Positions 1 to 9,314 of a stretch of DNA of 64,000 nucleotides are shown piece by piece (position 1 is the stretch's first letter; every line of letters begins with the position of its first letter). The stretch is from Bryobacter sp. (GTDB lineage: Bacteria > Acidobacteriota > Terriglobia > Bryobacterales > Bryobacteraceae), in contig JALHNH010000014.1 in the NCBI GenBank assembly GCA_022843625.1, positions 1 through 64,000 of the forward strand. Direction: 5' to 3'. The translations under genes were made by a program, and so were the position numbers. A model generated the notes under the pieces. The model ran no database searches. It was given only the letters and a program-made list of their open reading frames with translations, and was not told where the DNA came from.

Positions 1-32
1 CCCACAACTCCCCCTATCGGATCGATAGACCC

Positions 33-390
33 CTATGCCTTGAAAATCCCCGCCCGCAGGGCGGAATCTTCCCTCTTCCACCACTCTCCAATCCTCATTT
101 TCACTCTGAGCCAAAACACCATCAGGCCCATCTTCTTGCCTTCCGGCGCACGGTTCATCTCTGCGAGCTGCTCGGTGAGCCGAGCATCCTGAGCAGCGTT
201 GTCTTCCTTCATTTTCTGTTTTTGTGCCTTCATCTCCTGGCACTTTTCCATCATCGGAGCGGCCATCATGCGCTTCGCCTGCTTTGGCTCTGCGGTTTGC
301 GCTTGAAGAGGAGACCAGATTGCCAACGCCAGGGCCAGCGTAAGTCCTGAAGAAATGACGAACCTGGTTTTCGCGCTGAAGTTGCGGATC
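33..390 (-). pseudogene. Met-rich secreted protein remnant without a clear start
   Basis: The minus strand is open here and encodes a hydrophobic segment ending in Ala-x-Ala (LALALAIWSPLQAQ), followed by a Met/Lys/Glu-rich helical region (MMAAPMMEKCQEMK, then QLAEMNRAPEGKK). This looks like the small exported, metal-island-associated helical proteins with a signal peptide. No ATG, GTG or convincing TTG precedes the signal peptide in frame. The frame is instead continuous with the first half of the broken YHS gene upstream, because of a frameshift there. The C-terminal 30 residues look out of family (Trp/Arg rich), so a second frameshift near position 110 is likely. I infer a decaying gene; it could still be expressed as a fusion after the upstream slip. 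Confidence 0.4.
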
Positions 391-575
391 TTATCCCCAG
401 CAGCCTCCAGATTCGCTCTCCGGCTTAGCAACGGCGGACTCGGACAGAAATTTCTGTCGATACTGGTAGCCGCAGAAGTAAAAAATACTCCTTCGCGCTC
501 GGTATGGATAGAGGATGCTGCGTCCACCGTCATCCCGCAAATCGTGTCTTTGGTCATGGTTTTCGATTCGGTCAT
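391..575 (-). pseudogene. YHS-domain metal-binding protein, frameshifted
   Basis: The start at 575 follows AAGGAG and gives MTESKTMTKDTICGM, the usual DPVCGM-type opening of a YHS domain. After about 30 residues the match jumps to another frame, which continues FYFCGYQYRQKF and ends GGCWG at a TAA at 391. This mirrors the intact YHS gene at 18036-18242 (YYFCGLKCKDKF). The jump sits at a run of six A (480-485 on the plus strand, T on the coding strand); one more T would restore a single frame. YHS domains bind copper or other soft metals through the two Cys pairs. I call it a pseudogene, with homopolymer phase variation or a sequencing error as alternatives. Confidence 0.6.
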
Positions 576-773
576 GGTTCATGCTCCTTCATTAGCTGTG
601 TTGGCGTTGTGATTCACCAGCACCATGGCAATATCAATGCACGCTCAACACCAAACCTTCTCCTACGAGGAAAACCGTCTGCCCCAAGCGGTTTCCCGCT
701 CCCACCCGGGTCTCCTCCGCCTCATGCCGGAGATCTGCTTAGAGCGATCATCCTATGGATACCCAGCCAAGCC

Positions 774-806
774 TGACCTTGGCAGGTCACTGACCAAAGT
801 TGGTCA
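774..806. repeat. Two adjacent perfect palindromes TGACC-N6-GGTCA
   Basis: Positions 774-789 read TGACCTTGGCAGGTCA and 791-806 read TGACCAAAGTTGGTCA. Each is a perfect 16-bp inverted repeat sharing the half site TGACC/GGTCA, with one base between them (17-bp period). The arrangement resembles a tandem dimeric operator, but it lies within or just before the PRC-barrel remnant, so it may be partly coding by descent. No intact gene starts immediately downstream. Confidence 0.35.
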
Positions 807-1030
807 ACGTGAAGGATCGGAATCCGGCCATCATGGCCAAGTCCGTGATCTGATCATCTCTGCGGATGGCGAACTCAAGGCGGTGATCGTCAGTCCGAAA
901 GTTGGCTAGGGTGGGGCATTACATCACAACTATTACATTACACCCTTATACGGTTATGGCCATGGCTGGAATCCTGGTCACGATCAGTACGATTTGCCTT
1001 ATGAGAAGACCGATATAGCAGAGCTGCTCC
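790..1030 (+). pseudogene. PRC-barrel domain protein remnant
   Basis: Pieces of a PRC-barrel protein appear in successive frames of the plus strand: VNVKDRN near 807-830, then VRDLIISADGELKAVIV around 840-895, a stop at 907-909, then YYITPLYGYGHGWNPG and YDLPYEKTDIAEL further on. PRC-barrel proteins are small single-domain beta proteins often induced by stress. At least two frame changes and a stop interrupt it and no proper start is visible, so it is decayed. The order of the pieces matches an intact family member, which supports the call. Confidence 0.55.
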
Positions 1031-1458
1031 CTTGGGCATACAGGAAGTAGAACTTGCTAAATAGCGCCTGATGAGGAGTGGAGTAGCGCGATAACATCGT
1101 TGAACGACTCAGGTGAAGGTAATGCCCGCCCGGTAAAGGCGGCTCACTTTCCACCGATGTCCTGGACTCTCGCTCAGCCAAGCCCCACTCTCTGGAGGAG
1201 GAACTCCTGATCGAGTTCAAGCGGACGGCGATTCTAAGGACAACGGCGGTCATAACCACCCACCGCAAGCCTGTCAGCCCGCATCCGCACCTCTGGTCCT
1301 GCTTTTAAGCGAATGCCGGAATCGTTGGATTGAATTCACTTCGGCCTGTGCTATTTATTCAGGTTCAATCAGTAGAGGTAGCCACATTCCATCCGATACG
1401 AAAAGCCGCAGCAGCACCGTCTCGAATGCTGCAGCGGGGTAAGGCATAACCGTTTAAG
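910..1458. other. Region without an intact gene
   Basis: Apart from the end of the PRC-barrel remnant and the 40-bp glucoamylase-tail repeat, I see no supported gene, RNA or terminator here. Open frames are short and have no family features. It looks like decayed DNA at the inner part of the island. Confidence 0.4.
1226..1268. repeat. Copy A of a 40-bp repeat shared with the glucoamylase 3' end
   Basis: This stretch (CGGCGATT, one or two variable bases, then GACAACGGCGGTCATAACC and CACC/CCGC) is nearly identical to 11682-11723. There it covers the stop codon and last codons (GGWL-stop) of the minus-strand glucoamylase-like gene and the bases just after it. Copy A therefore looks like the tail of a second, otherwise lost copy of that gene. 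The flanks do not match, so only the tail survived. Confidence 0.5.
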
Positions 1459-1791
1459 TTACATGTTTGCCATTTTGCGGCACTCATCGACACATTTATG
1501 GCAAGCGGTTGCGCATTGCTGACAATGCTCTACTTTGTGCTTGGCGCACTCGTCGCCGCAAGCCTGACAAACCTCCGCGCATAACGCGCAGAATTTCGAA
1601 GCGTAGGCTGAGCCGCGCGACATGAGCCGCACCGCTAGACTGCAAATATCCGCGCAATCCCGGTCCAATTCAATGCAAAGCGCCATCGCTTTGGTATCAG
1701 ATTCATGCAAGCAGGCTGTCGCGCAATGCTCGCAAGCTACCACGCAACCGTGGCAGGCTTCAATACAACTTTCGTACTTTTCGTGGGACAT
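1459..1791 (-). CDS. csp3: Cytosolic copper-storage protein, Csp3-type four-helix bundle
   Basis: The 110-residue product has 19 cysteines arranged as repeated CxxxC and CxxC pairs along predicted helices (for example SCIEACHGC, CALCAEVCQACGDEC, CQQCATACHKC). This is the signature of the DUF326/Csp four-helix bundles, whose Cys-lined core stores many Cu(I) ions. No signal peptide is present, which fits cytosolic Csp3 rather than exported Csp1. I chose the ATG at 1791 (MSHEKYESC) because GAGGAG lies about ten bases upstream; an earlier in-frame start would add six residues. It probably buffers cytosolic Cu(I) together with the YHS proteins and ATPases of this island. Confidence 0.9.
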   Translation of the reverse strand: MSHEKYESCIEACHGCVVACEHCATACLHESDTKAMALCIELDRDCADICSLAVRLMSRGSAYASKFCALCAEVCQACGDECAKHKVEHCQQCATACHKCVDECRKMANM

Positions 1792-1950
1792 TTCGTAAAT
1801 TCTCCTCAATGGCTGTCTGTTTTTATTTCAGTGAAGCGCTCTACGACGTTCCACCGATGAGCTTGCGCTGCGGCTTGGTCGGCCAAACGCAGATCGAAGG
1901 TGCCACTCGCTCGAGCGTCACGCCAGATTTCTTAAGTTCGGAGCCGATTT

Positions 1951-2337
1951 TTAGACGCTTCGTCCAAGATGTTGAATGCTAACCGTGCCACAGCAACAGC
2001 CGACACTGTCCACAACAGGCAGGCTCGTTGCGCCATGTTCATGAAGTTTACGGCGCGCTTCATCAATTGGCTCACTTGCACCGCAACATGCCGACAAGGG
2101 GCGCATGATCTTTTCAACGCTGACTTCAGAGGGCCTCAGATCATCGGCCGCGACGTGACAACAGACGTCACGTTCCGTCACCACCCCGACCAGCGCAAGC
2201 GTTTTTGTATCGGCGACAACAGGCGCACAGCCGCAACCCGACTTGCGGATCGACTGTGCGGCCTGTGCCGCAGTGTCTTTTGGCGTACAGCAAGAGGACG
2301 CCTCGATTGGTTTCATTACATCGCTACAGCAACTCAT
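1951..2337 (-). CDS. Cysteine-rich CBS-domain-pair protein
   Basis: The 128-residue protein has a tandem CBS pair (about residues 6-60 and 75-126). Typical CBS wording is VGVVTERDVCCHVA and, in the second repeat, ATSLPVVDSVG. CBS pairs normally bind adenine nucleotides and sense energy state. Unusually, it carries 13 cysteines, mostly as CC or CCC clusters (SCC, SCC, GCGC, VCC, ACC, GCCC) spread over both repeats. In this copper island that suggests a metal- or thiol-responsive CBS protein (inference). The ATG at 2337 has GAGGGAA upstream. No transmembrane segment or other domain is fused. Confidence 0.8.
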   Translation of the reverse strand: MSCCSDVMKPIEASSCCTPKDTAAQAAQSIRKSGCGCAPVVADTKTLALVGVVTERDVCCHVAADDLRPSEVSVEKIMRPLSACCGASEPIDEARRKLHEHGATSLPVVDSVGCCCGTVSIQHLGRSV

Positions 2338-2494
2338 TTTCTATTTCCCTCACTTTTTGAGATCTATTTCACGTTTCAAATGCTACACGGAACTCGTTAA
2401 AGATGTTTGCAAGATCCGGCGCCGCGGAGGTCGTTCAACGATGTCACTTTTGGGCTGGGATCCCGCCGTTCATAATCAGCCTCCGGCTCGATTG

Positions 2495-2695
2495 CTACGC
2501 AGTGACGTTTAGTTGCCTTTCGAACTGTGGCAAACCGCCTCCGGAAATTAAAGCTGCCGTGACAATTCCCGGAAGGTCATGCGGCCACGCCGACATTTCA
2601 CCGTCAAGAGACGATTTGCTATCGGCGAGCGTGCCGTCCAGATTAAAAGCGATTGGGTTATTCACTATGCGTTCACTGTGCTGCCATCGGCGCAC
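2495..2695 (-). pseudogene. HAD-superfamily phosphatase remnant
   Basis: The frame encodes AFNLDGTLADSKSSLD and, further on, VTAALISGGGLPQFERQL. These are the nucleophile loop (DxDGTL, with Asn in place of the first Asp) and the motif II region of a HAD-IIB/phosphomannomutase-like hydrolase. It stops after about 66 residues instead of the 200-250 expected. The nucleophile Asp is itself replaced, so the piece is almost certainly inactive. It sits just downstream of the PPK2 operon and may have been its last gene. Confidence 0.55.
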
Positions 2696-2979
2696 TTTCC
2701 AACAATGTCACTGCGTTCTTCGGTCGAAAAATGCATGAGCCCACCAACGCCGGTAAGATTCCACCGTTGACCAATGGTCCGCCCTTCGAGCGGTCGATTG
2801 GCAACGAAGCTGGGACGCTCATCGCGGGTGCCCGGTGCCAATGCTTCGCCGATGGGGCCGTAATTCGCCGCCGGCGAGGTGAACAGGTTGGCCAAACGCC
2901 TCCCGCCCCGGGGCCGATACTGATAGATCTGTTCGAAGAGCAAACGGTACGGATGTGTCTGAGGTTTGTGCTGGGTCAT
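2665..2979 (-). CDS. Hypothetical protein downstream of PPK2
   Basis: This 104-residue frame starts ten bases after the PPK2 stop codon on the same strand and could be the last operon member. I recognise no family. The middle contains NLFTSPAANYGPIGEAL and then GQRWNLTGVGGLMHFS, with composition compatible with coding. There is no signal peptide or membrane segment. Its end overlaps the HAD remnant, so it may itself be a truncated gene. Confidence 0.35.
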   Translation of the reverse strand: MTQHKPQTHPYRLLFEQIYQYRPRGGRRLANLFTSPAANYGPIGEALAPGTRDERPSFVANRPLEGRTIGQRWNLTGVGGLMHFSTEERSDIVGKCADGSTVNA

Positions 2980-2989
2980 TGTTTTGCCT

Positions 2990-3859
2990 TCAGAGCTGTT
3001 TGCGGATGGACTTCAATTCCTGGCGACGCTTTGCCGTGACTTTGGGATAGGCCATTTTAAGTTCATTGAACGCATCGAGGACGATTTGGGAAATGATCAG
3101 CCGGGCGTTCTTCTTGTCGTCGGCGGGGACGACAAACCAGGGTGCCTTGGCGGTACTCGTGGCACTCAAGCAGTGCTCATAGGCCTGCATATAGAGCGGC
3201 CAACTTTTCCTCTCGAGAACGTCTGAGGAACCGAATTTCCAGTTCTTCTCCGGCTCATCAATGCGGTCGCGGAAGCGCTTTGCCTGTTCGTCATTTGACA
3301 GGTGGAGGAAGAACTTGAGGATTCGGGTGCCGTTGCGGTGGAGATGCTCTTCCAGGTCCACGATGGAGCGATACCGGTCCTTCCAGATGGTCTCCCCGTC
3401 AGGCAATTCATCCGGCAACTGCTGGTTTTGGAGAATCTCGGGATGCACTCGAACGATGAGTACTTCCTCGTAGTAGGAACGATTGAAGATGCCGATTCGT
3501 CCTCGTTCCGGCAGACGGCGAGTCGTGCGCCAGAGAAAATCATGCTCCAATTCCTCGGCGCTCGGCTGTTTGAAACTGAAGACCTGGCAGCCCTGCGGAT
3601 TGACCCCGGACATGACACTCCGGATGGCGCCATCCTTGCCGGCGGCATCCATCCCCTGAAAAATAAGGAGCAACGCATCGCGATTGTATGCGTAGTGCAG
3701 GCGTTGTAGCGCACTCAACTCCTCAACCATTTCCTCCAGCAGTATGCGATAGCCTTCGTTTGACTTGTAAAACGGCTTGACCGTCGTAGGCCAATCCTCC
3801 AGATTGACGCTTTGTCCGGGCTGCACCCGAAACTTCTCTGTGGCAATGCTTGTTTTCAT
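2990..3859 (-). CDS. ppk2: Polyphosphate kinase 2 family protein (PPK2, class III-like)
   Basis: PPK2 enzymes move phosphate between polyphosphate and nucleotides; class III members can take AMP or ADP up to ATP. The protein (289 residues from the chosen start) shows the Walker-A-like [17 protein letters not shown], the [15 protein letters not shown] segment and the lid motif [14 protein letters not shown] typical of the family. The ATG at 3859 is preceded by GAAGGGACGG and overlaps the upstream stop as ATGA, indicating translational coupling; upstream starts would be inside the previous gene. It closes a carbon/energy operon and probably regenerates ATP from polyphosphate in the cytosol. Confidence 0.9.
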   Translation of the reverse strand: MKTSIATEKFRVQPGQSVNLEDWPTTVKPFYKSNEGYRILLEEMVEELSALQRLHYAYNRDALLLIFQGMDAAGKDGAIRSVMSGVNPQGCQVFSFKQPSAEELEHDFLWRTTRRLPERGRIGIFNRSYYEEVLIVRVHPEILQNQQLPDELPDGETIWKDRYRSIVDLEEHLHRNGTRILKFFLHLSNDEQAKRFRDRIDEPEKNWKFGSSDVLERKSWPLYMQAYEHCLSATSTAKAPWFVVPADDKKNARLIISQIVLDAFNELKMAYPKVTAKRRQELKSIRKQL

Positions 3860-4605
3860 GCGCCCGTCCCTTCGCAAGCGGCATCGCAGCCGCCCCGGTG
3901 TGCCACCTGTTGAGGAGCTTCTCCTCCTTCGTTTTCCCATCGCTCAATCGCCCGCTCATTCATGGGCCCTGTATCGCCAGCGCCTTGGTTGGGTATCTGG
4001 TCGAATTCGTGGGCAGAGGAGTTCCATAGAGCGATGGCAGGCTGATCGGTTCGATTGTGCTCGTAACAGAGCACACTAAGCGATGCTGTTGCGAGCAAAA
4101 AATGTTGCGCCTGCTCCACGGACAGCCCAATCCATCGGACGGCGAGGACGCGGCCAAAGTGACCATGGGAGAAGAGTGCAACATCCCCGTCCAGCCCGCG
4201 AAGACGGGCAATCACACGGTCAGCGCGGTTGGAAATCTGGGCGGGCGATTCCCCGCGCGGCGTGCCGTCCCGAAAAAGATTCCAGGAGGGCCGCCCCTCG
4301 CGAATATCCGCGGAGCGGCGCCCTTCGTAATCGCCATAGTCCCATTCCGCCAGGTCAGGCTCGAGTTCCGCTAAGTCATCCAACCCGAGCAACTCACAGG
4401 TTCGCCGAGCCCGCTTTAGCGGACTGGTCAACACGTGGGAGAAAGGAATGCTCCGGATGCGAGGCGCAAGTTCCCTCGCCTCCTCCTCGCCTTGCGGCGT
4501 CAACGGAATGTCCGTGCGGCCGGTGTGCTGTCTGGAGATCGTCCACTCGGTTTCGCCATGCCGGATGAGGTACAGGCGCAGGGGCATGGGGTTGCTTGTT
4601 GTCAT
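3856..4605 (-). CDS. Histidine phosphatase (phosphoglycerate mutase-like)
   Basis: The N-terminus carries the RHGETEW motif with the phospho-accepting His, followed by the second catalytic region [13 protein letters not shown]. The length (249) slightly exceeds the core domain; the C-terminal 50 residues ([18 protein letters not shown]) are low-complexity and may be an add-on. The family covers phosphoglycerate mutases, sugar-phosphate phosphatases and SixA-like enzymes, so the substrate is not certain; operon context favours a sugar phosphate. Start and stop both overlap their neighbours by ATGA. Confidence 0.8.
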   Translation of the reverse strand: MTTSNPMPLRLYLIRHGETEWTISRQHTGRTDIPLTPQGEEEARELAPRIRSIPFSHVLTSPLKRARRTCELLGLDDLAELEPDLAEWDYGDYEGRRSADIREGRPSWNLFRDGTPRGESPAQISNRADRVIARLRGLDGDVALFSHGHFGRVLAVRWIGLSVEQAQHFLLATASLSVLCYEHNRTDQPAIALWNSSAHEFDQIPNQGAGDTGPMNERAIERWENEGGEAPQQVAHRGGCDAACEGTGA

Positions 4606-5627
4606 GCTCCTCCTTCCATTGCCGCATCGTATTCGCCGCGGCGCGCTGCGCGATTACATTTGGCCCTGTGCTGCAGAGCTTGCTGCGCCGCCTCAATGTT
4701 GGCCTCGTGGCCCGACCATATTTCCAAAGCCGGTTGCTGGATGGCGCGGCCAAACGAAAATGCCAACGCCCACGGCGCTCGCGACCTGAATGTCACATTC
4801 ATCGCATTCAAACGGGCTGAAGCCAGTTCCGCTGATTGGCCGCCGGACAAGAACGCAATGCCGGCAACGGCCGCGGGGACGGCTTGCAAGAGACATCTCA
4901 CTGTGGCATCGGCCGTTTCTTCCACCCCGGCTTGGGTAGCGGACGTCAGGCCCGGAAGCACCATATTGGGTTTCAGAATCATCCACTCCAGCACCACCCG
5001 CTGAGTGTAAAGCTGATCGAAAACCGCTCTTAGGACTTGCTCTGTTACCGCGAAGCATCGCTCAAGAGAGTGCGCCCCATCCATAAGCACTTCCGGTTCC
5101 ACAATAGGGACCAGTCCGGCTTCCTGACACAACGCCGCGTAGCGCGCCAGTGCATGCACGTTTGCCTCGATGCAACCCCGGCTGGGAATGTCATCCTCAA
5201 TTGCGATCACCGCACGCCACTTGGCAAAGCGCGCGCCCATTCGGGCGTAATCCGCCAGGCGGTCGCGCAGTCCGTCCAGCCCCTCTGTGATTTTCTCGCC
5301 GGGATGGGCGGCCATCCCCGTTGCGCCAACATCCACTTTGATGCCGGGAATAATGCCCGCATCGAGGATGACTTTCACGAAGGGAGTGCCGTCTGTCTTC
5401 CGTTGACGGATCGTCTCGTCGTAGAGAATCACGCCACTGATGCTCTCACCCAGACCGGGCGTCGTCACAATCAACTCCCGGTAGGCGCGCCGGGCCTCTT
5501 CGGTTTGCGGAATTCCTAGCTTGGCGAACCGCTTGTTACAAGTCGGATTACTCTCATCGATCGCCAGTAATCCCTTTTCGGTGGCGACCAGCGTCTTTGC
5601 GAGGTTAACGAGCCCTTGCGTGTTCAT
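4602..5627 (-). CDS. fba: Class I fructose-bisphosphate aldolase
   Basis: The enzyme cleaves fructose-1,6-bisphosphate through a Schiff base. The sequence has the N-terminal [15 protein letters not shown], the [23 protein letters not shown]-type middle, and [12 protein letters not shown] with the Schiff-base lysine. The C-terminal [16 protein letters not shown] is also typical. I use the ATG at 5627, which overlaps the phosphoketolase stop as ATGA; an upstream frame extends into that gene without support. Length (341) matches the eukaryote-like bacterial class I group. With phosphoketolase and acetate kinase it outlines a sugar-phosphate to acetyl-phosphate route. Confidence 0.92.
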   Translation of the reverse strand: MNTQGLVNLAKTLVATEKGLLAIDESNPTCNKRFAKLGIPQTEEARRAYRELIVTTPGLGESISGVILYDETIRQRKTDGTPFVKVILDAGIIPGIKVDVGATGMAAHPGEKITEGLDGLRDRLADYARMGARFAKWRAVIAIEDDIPSRGCIEANVHALARYAALCQEAGLVPIVEPEVLMDGAHSLERCFAVTEQVLRAVFDQLYTQRVVLEWMILKPNMVLPGLTSATQAGVEETADATVRCLLQAVPAAVAGIAFLSGGQSAELASARLNAMNVTFRSRAPWALAFSFGRAIQQPALEIWSGHEANIEAAQQALQHRAKCNRAARRGEYDAAMEGGA

Positions 5628-8023
5628 TCCTGGACTTCGCTCAATAACTGTTTCGCCTCGCCGGTGCTCCACTTCCAATTCCGGATCTCCGGCATGTCCT
5701 GTCCGTTTTTGTCGATATATTGCTTGTGCTCGATCAGCTTGTCCTTGAGCTGCTGCTTCAGATAGACTCCTTTGCCGCCAGTTTGCGGCAGGCGGTCAAT
5801 CGTGTCCATAACGAGGTGGAAGCGGTCCAGGTCGTTCAACACCGTCATATCGAAGGGCGTGGTGATGGTGCCCTCTTCCTTGTAGCCGCGGACGTGGATG
5901 TTTTCGTGGTTGGTGCGGCGGTAAGTCAGCCGGTGGATCAGCCAAGGGTAGCCATGGAAGGCGAAGATGACGGGCTTGTCCCTGGTGAAGAACTCGTCGA
6001 AATCCATGTCGCTCAAACCGTGCGGGTGCTCGGTTTGCGGCTGCAGCTTCATGAGGTCGATGACGTTGACCACCCGGATTTTCAACTCGGGTAGCTTCTC
6101 GCGCATGATCGAGACCGCGGCGAGCGTCTCCATCGTGGGCACGTCGCCGCAGCAGGCCATGACGACGTCCGGTGCAATGCCCTGGTCGTTGCTGGCCCAC
6201 TGCCAGATGCCGATGCCGGCAGTGCAATGCTTGACAGCGGCGTCCATCGTCAGCCACTGCGGCGCGGGATGTTTGCCCGCAATCACTACGTTGACGTAAT
6301 GGCGGCTGCGCAGGCAATGATCCATCACCGAAAGCAGGCAGTTTGCATCCGGTGGAAGGTAAACGCGGACCACCTCGGCCTTCTTATTCATGACCACGTC
6401 GATGAATCCGGGATCCTGGTGGGTGAAACCGTTGTGGTCCTGACGCCAGACGTGCGACGCCAGAAGGTAATTTAGGGACGCGATCTTCCGCCGCCACGGC
6501 AGGTCCAACGTCACCTTCAGCCACTTGGCGTGCTGGTTAAACATCGAATCGACGATATGGATGAACGCCTCGTAGCAATTGAATAGCCCATGCCGCCCGG
6601 TGAGGAGGTAGCCTTCGAGCCAGCCCTGGCATTGGTGCTCGCTGAGCATTTCCATCACGCGGCCGGAAGGTGCAAGGTATTCATCGTTCGGCGCTGTTGC
6701 GGCATCCCATTGGCGCTCGGTCACTTCGAACAAGGCTTCCAACCCGTTGGAGATCGTCTCGTCGGGGCCGAAGACCCGGAAGTTTCGCTGTTGCATGTTC
6801 AGCTTCGCTACATCGCGCAGAAAAGGCCCGAGCACGCGTGTGTCGCCGATACCGCGCACGCCCGGCGAAGGTACCTCGGCGGCGTAGTCGCGGAAATTAG
6901 GCATGCGCAAGTCGCGAAGAAGAACTCCGCCGTTGGCGTGGGGATTCGCGCCCATCCGGCGCTTCCCTTGGGGGGCGAGTTCTGCCAGTTCCGGTTTCAA
7001 TCGGCCGTCGTCATCGAATAGCTCTTCCGGGCGGTAGCTCCTCAGCCAGGCTTCGAGCAGCTTGAGATGTTCAGGATCTGTGGCCGCGTCCTTAATCGGA
7101 ACCTGATGCGAGCGGAAGGTGCCTTCGATCTGCCTGCCGTCGATCACCTTCGGCCCCGTCCAGCCTTTGGGTGAATTGAGAACAATCAGCGGCCAGCGCG
7201 GACGAGTCAGATTGCCATTCACGCGGGCATCTTGTTGAAGGGACCTGATCATTTCCACCGATTTGTCGAGTGTCGCGGCCATGGCCTCATGCATCAACCC
7301 GGGCTCGTGACCCTCGACGAAGTACGGCGTCCACCCGTAGCCGCGCAGCAACTGGTCCAGTTCCTCGCGGGTGATACGGGAGAGGAGGGTCGGGTTGGCA
7401 ATCTTGTAGCCGTTGAGATGGAGGATCGGCAGCACCGCGCCGTCCGTGGCCGCATCGAGGAACTTGTTTGAATGCCAAGCCGTAGCGAGCGGACCAGTCT
7501 CCGCCTCGCCATCGCCGACGACGCAGGCGACAATGAGATCGGGATTGTCGAATACCGCCCCGAACGAATGGCTGAGAGAATAGCCCAGTTCGCCGCCCTC
7601 ATGAATGGAACCGGGGCATTCCGGCGATGCGTGGCTGGGAATACCTCCGGGAAACGAAAACTGAAGGAAGAGCTTCTGAAGCCCGGCTTCGTCCTGGCTG
7701 ATGTCGGGATAGATCTCACTGTAAGTGCCCTCAAGATAGGTGTTGCCCACCACCGCAGGACCTCCGTGCCCAGGGCCCGAGACGTAAATCATGTCGAGGT
7801 CATATTTCTTGATGACCCGGTTTAAGTGAGCATAAATGAAGTTCTGTCCAGGAGTGGTGCCCCAGTGACCAAGCAACATGTGCTTCACGTCCGCAATCAT
7901 CAGTGGCCGCTTGAGAAGCGGATTGTCGTAGAGATAAATCTGGCCGACCGACAGATAGTTGGCGGCACGCCAGTAGGCGTCAATCTTGTGGAGCAGTTCC
8001 GGCGTGAGTGAGTTGGTTAGCAT
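5624..8023 (-). CDS. xfp: Phosphoketolase (xylulose-5-P/fructose-6-P)
   Basis: This thiamine-diphosphate enzyme splits xylulose 5-phosphate or fructose 6-phosphate to acetyl phosphate plus a shorter sugar phosphate. The 799-residue length is normal for the family. It contains the [12 protein letters not shown] motif, the ThDP-binding [19 protein letters not shown] segment, and the [12 protein letters not shown] and HPRG-like regions of the C-terminal half. It starts at 8023, three bases after the acetate kinase stop. The downstream aldolase overlaps it by ATGA. It acts in the cytosol and feeds acetyl phosphate to the adjacent acetate kinase. Confidence 0.96.
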   Translation of the reverse strand: MLTNSLTPELLHKIDAYWRAANYLSVGQIYLYDNPLLKRPLMIADVKHMLLGHWGTTPGQNFIYAHLNRVIKKYDLDMIYVSGPGHGGPAVVGNTYLEGTYSEIYPDISQDEAGLQKLFLQFSFPGGIPSHASPECPGSIHEGGELGYSLSHSFGAVFDNPDLIVACVVGDGEAETGPLATAWHSNKFLDAATDGAVLPILHLNGYKIANPTLLSRITREELDQLLRGYGWTPYFVEGHEPGLMHEAMAATLDKSVEMIRSLQQDARVNGNLTRPRWPLIVLNSPKGWTGPKVIDGRQIEGTFRSHQVPIKDAATDPEHLKLLEAWLRSYRPEELFDDDGRLKPELAELAPQGKRRMGANPHANGGVLLRDLRMPNFRDYAAEVPSPGVRGIGDTRVLGPFLRDVAKLNMQQRNFRVFGPDETISNGLEALFEVTERQWDAATAPNDEYLAPSGRVMEMLSEHQCQGWLEGYLLTGRHGLFNCYEAFIHIVDSMFNQHAKWLKVTLDLPWRRKIASLNYLLASHVWRQDHNGFTHQDPGFIDVVMNKKAEVVRVYLPPDANCLLSVMDHCLRSRHYVNVVIAGKHPAPQWLTMDAAVKHCTAGIGIWQWASNDQGIAPDVVMACCGDVPTMETLAAVSIMREKLPELKIRVVNVIDLMKLQPQTEHPHGLSDMDFDEFFTRDKPVIFAFHGYPWLIHRLTYRRTNHENIHVRGYKEEGTITTPFDMTVLNDLDRFHLVMDTIDRLPQTGGKGVYLKQQLKDKLIEHKQYIDKNGQDMPEIRNWKWSTGEAKQLLSEVQE

Positions 8024-8026
8024 TGC

Positions 8027-9259
8027 TTAAGTTCTCCGGTTGAGGCCGAGTTTGAGGACACGCGCGACGGACCTCGCGATCATGAGCTCTTCATTGGTTT
8101 TGATAACCCGCACTTTGACGCGCCCGGCGTCCGGCGAAATTACCGGTGCATTTTTCGCATTGCGCCTCGGGTTTAGTTCGACTCCGAGAAAGCCGAGTCC
8201 TTCGCAGATACGCTGCCGGACGACCGGCGCGTTCTCGCCGATGCCTGCGGCGAAGACGAGCGTGTCAAGCCCGCCCAGCGCCGCGGCGAAAGAACCGATC
8301 CATTTCTTCGCCTGATAGCAAAACAGCGCCACCGCCTCCGCCGCCCGGACATCGGTGGCTTCACGCTCGCACAAGTCGCGCAGGTCGGAACTCGTGGCGG
8401 AGACTCCGAGCAAACCGGATTCATGGTTCACCATCCGGTGAAACTGTGGGGCAGTCATTTGCTCAGTACGCGCCAGGTAGTAAACCAGGCCGGGATCCAG
8501 GTCACCCGAGCGGGTGCCCATCACCAATCCTGCCGTGGGCGTGAAGCCCATACTGGTATCTATGCTCTTGCCGTGGTATACGGCGGCCAAGCTTGCGCCA
8601 CTGCCGAGATGCGCCAGGATCACGCGGCCCTTCGCGGCAGCGGGGTCGAGGCGGTCGAGTTCCTCCATCAGATAGGCGTAGGAAAGACCGTGGAAGCCGT
8701 AGCGTTCGACGCCCTTTGCCGCAAAGCGCCTCGGAATCGGAAGTAACTTCGCGACCCTGGGCATGCTGCGGTGAAAAGCGGTGTCAAAGCACACCACCTG
8801 GGAGAGTTTTGGACGCCGCCGGAACAGTTCCTCGATCAGCTCGAGTTCTCGTGGCAGGTGGTCCGGGGCATACTGCGTATTGCGGTGCAATTCCGCAAGT
8901 AATTTTGGTGTGACTCGCTCCGGTTCAGAGTGCTTGATACCATGCACCACGCGGTGGCCCGCAGCTTTGACCGACTCGAAGGCCGGCTGCGCCTCAAGCC
9001 AGTCAAACAGAAAGACTGCCGCCGAGCGATGGCCGGCCTTGGGCAGCGGGAGAGAGACCTGCGGTCTTCCAGCTGAGTCGTTGACTGCCAGGTTCGTGCC
9101 ATCTAAACCTATGCGATCCACCTTCCCATCGAGCGACCGCCGCAGCGTTTCGCCCCCCTCATATGCGGAGAACCGGATGCTCGACGAGCCCCCGTTTATC
9201 GTGAGAATGGAAAACGCCTCACGATTTGCCTCGACGGTCTTGTGCTTGGCGAGCTTCAC
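8027..9259 (-). CDS. ackA: Acetate kinase
   Basis: The enzyme makes ATP and acetate from acetyl phosphate. The N-terminal TINGGSSSIRFS phosphate-binding loop, FDTAFHRSMP, MGTRSGDLDPGL and FAAGIGENAPVVR are all acetate kinase signatures. The start is a GTG at 9259, with TCAGAGG further upstream; the first 16 residues precede the conserved core by a usual margin. It is the first gene of the coupled run acetate kinase-phosphoketolase-aldolase-phosphatase-PPK2, and lies 55 bases after the P-type ATPase stop, so both may share one transcript. Confidence 0.95.
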   Translation of the reverse strand: MKLAKHKTVEANREAFSILTINGGSSSIRFSAYEGGETLRRSLDGKVDRIGLDGTNLAVNDSAGRPQVSLPLPKAGHRSAAVFLFDWLEAQPAFESVKAAGHRVVHGIKHSEPERVTPKLLAELHRNTQYAPDHLPRELELIEELFRRRPKLSQVVCFDTAFHRSMPRVAKLLPIPRRFAAKGVERYGFHGLSYAYLMEELDRLDPAAAKGRVILAHLGSGASLAAVYHGKSIDTSMGFTPTAGLVMGTRSGDLDPGLVYYLARTEQMTAPQFHRMVNHESGLLGVSATSSDLRDLCEREATDVRAAEAVALFCYQAKKWIGSFAAALGGLDTLVFAAGIGENAPVVRQRICEGLGFLGVELNPRRNAKNAPVISPDAGRVKVRVIKTNEELMIARSVARVLKLGLNRRT

Positions 9260-9314
9260 TGGGGTTGCTTAACCTCTGAATTGATCCTTGAAAGATTCTG
9301 CTTGGCTGGCATGG

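Noticed and set aside
2403-3039. Several plus-strand frames over the HAD and PPK2 regions
   Set aside because: They are antisense to better supported genes and have no motifs.
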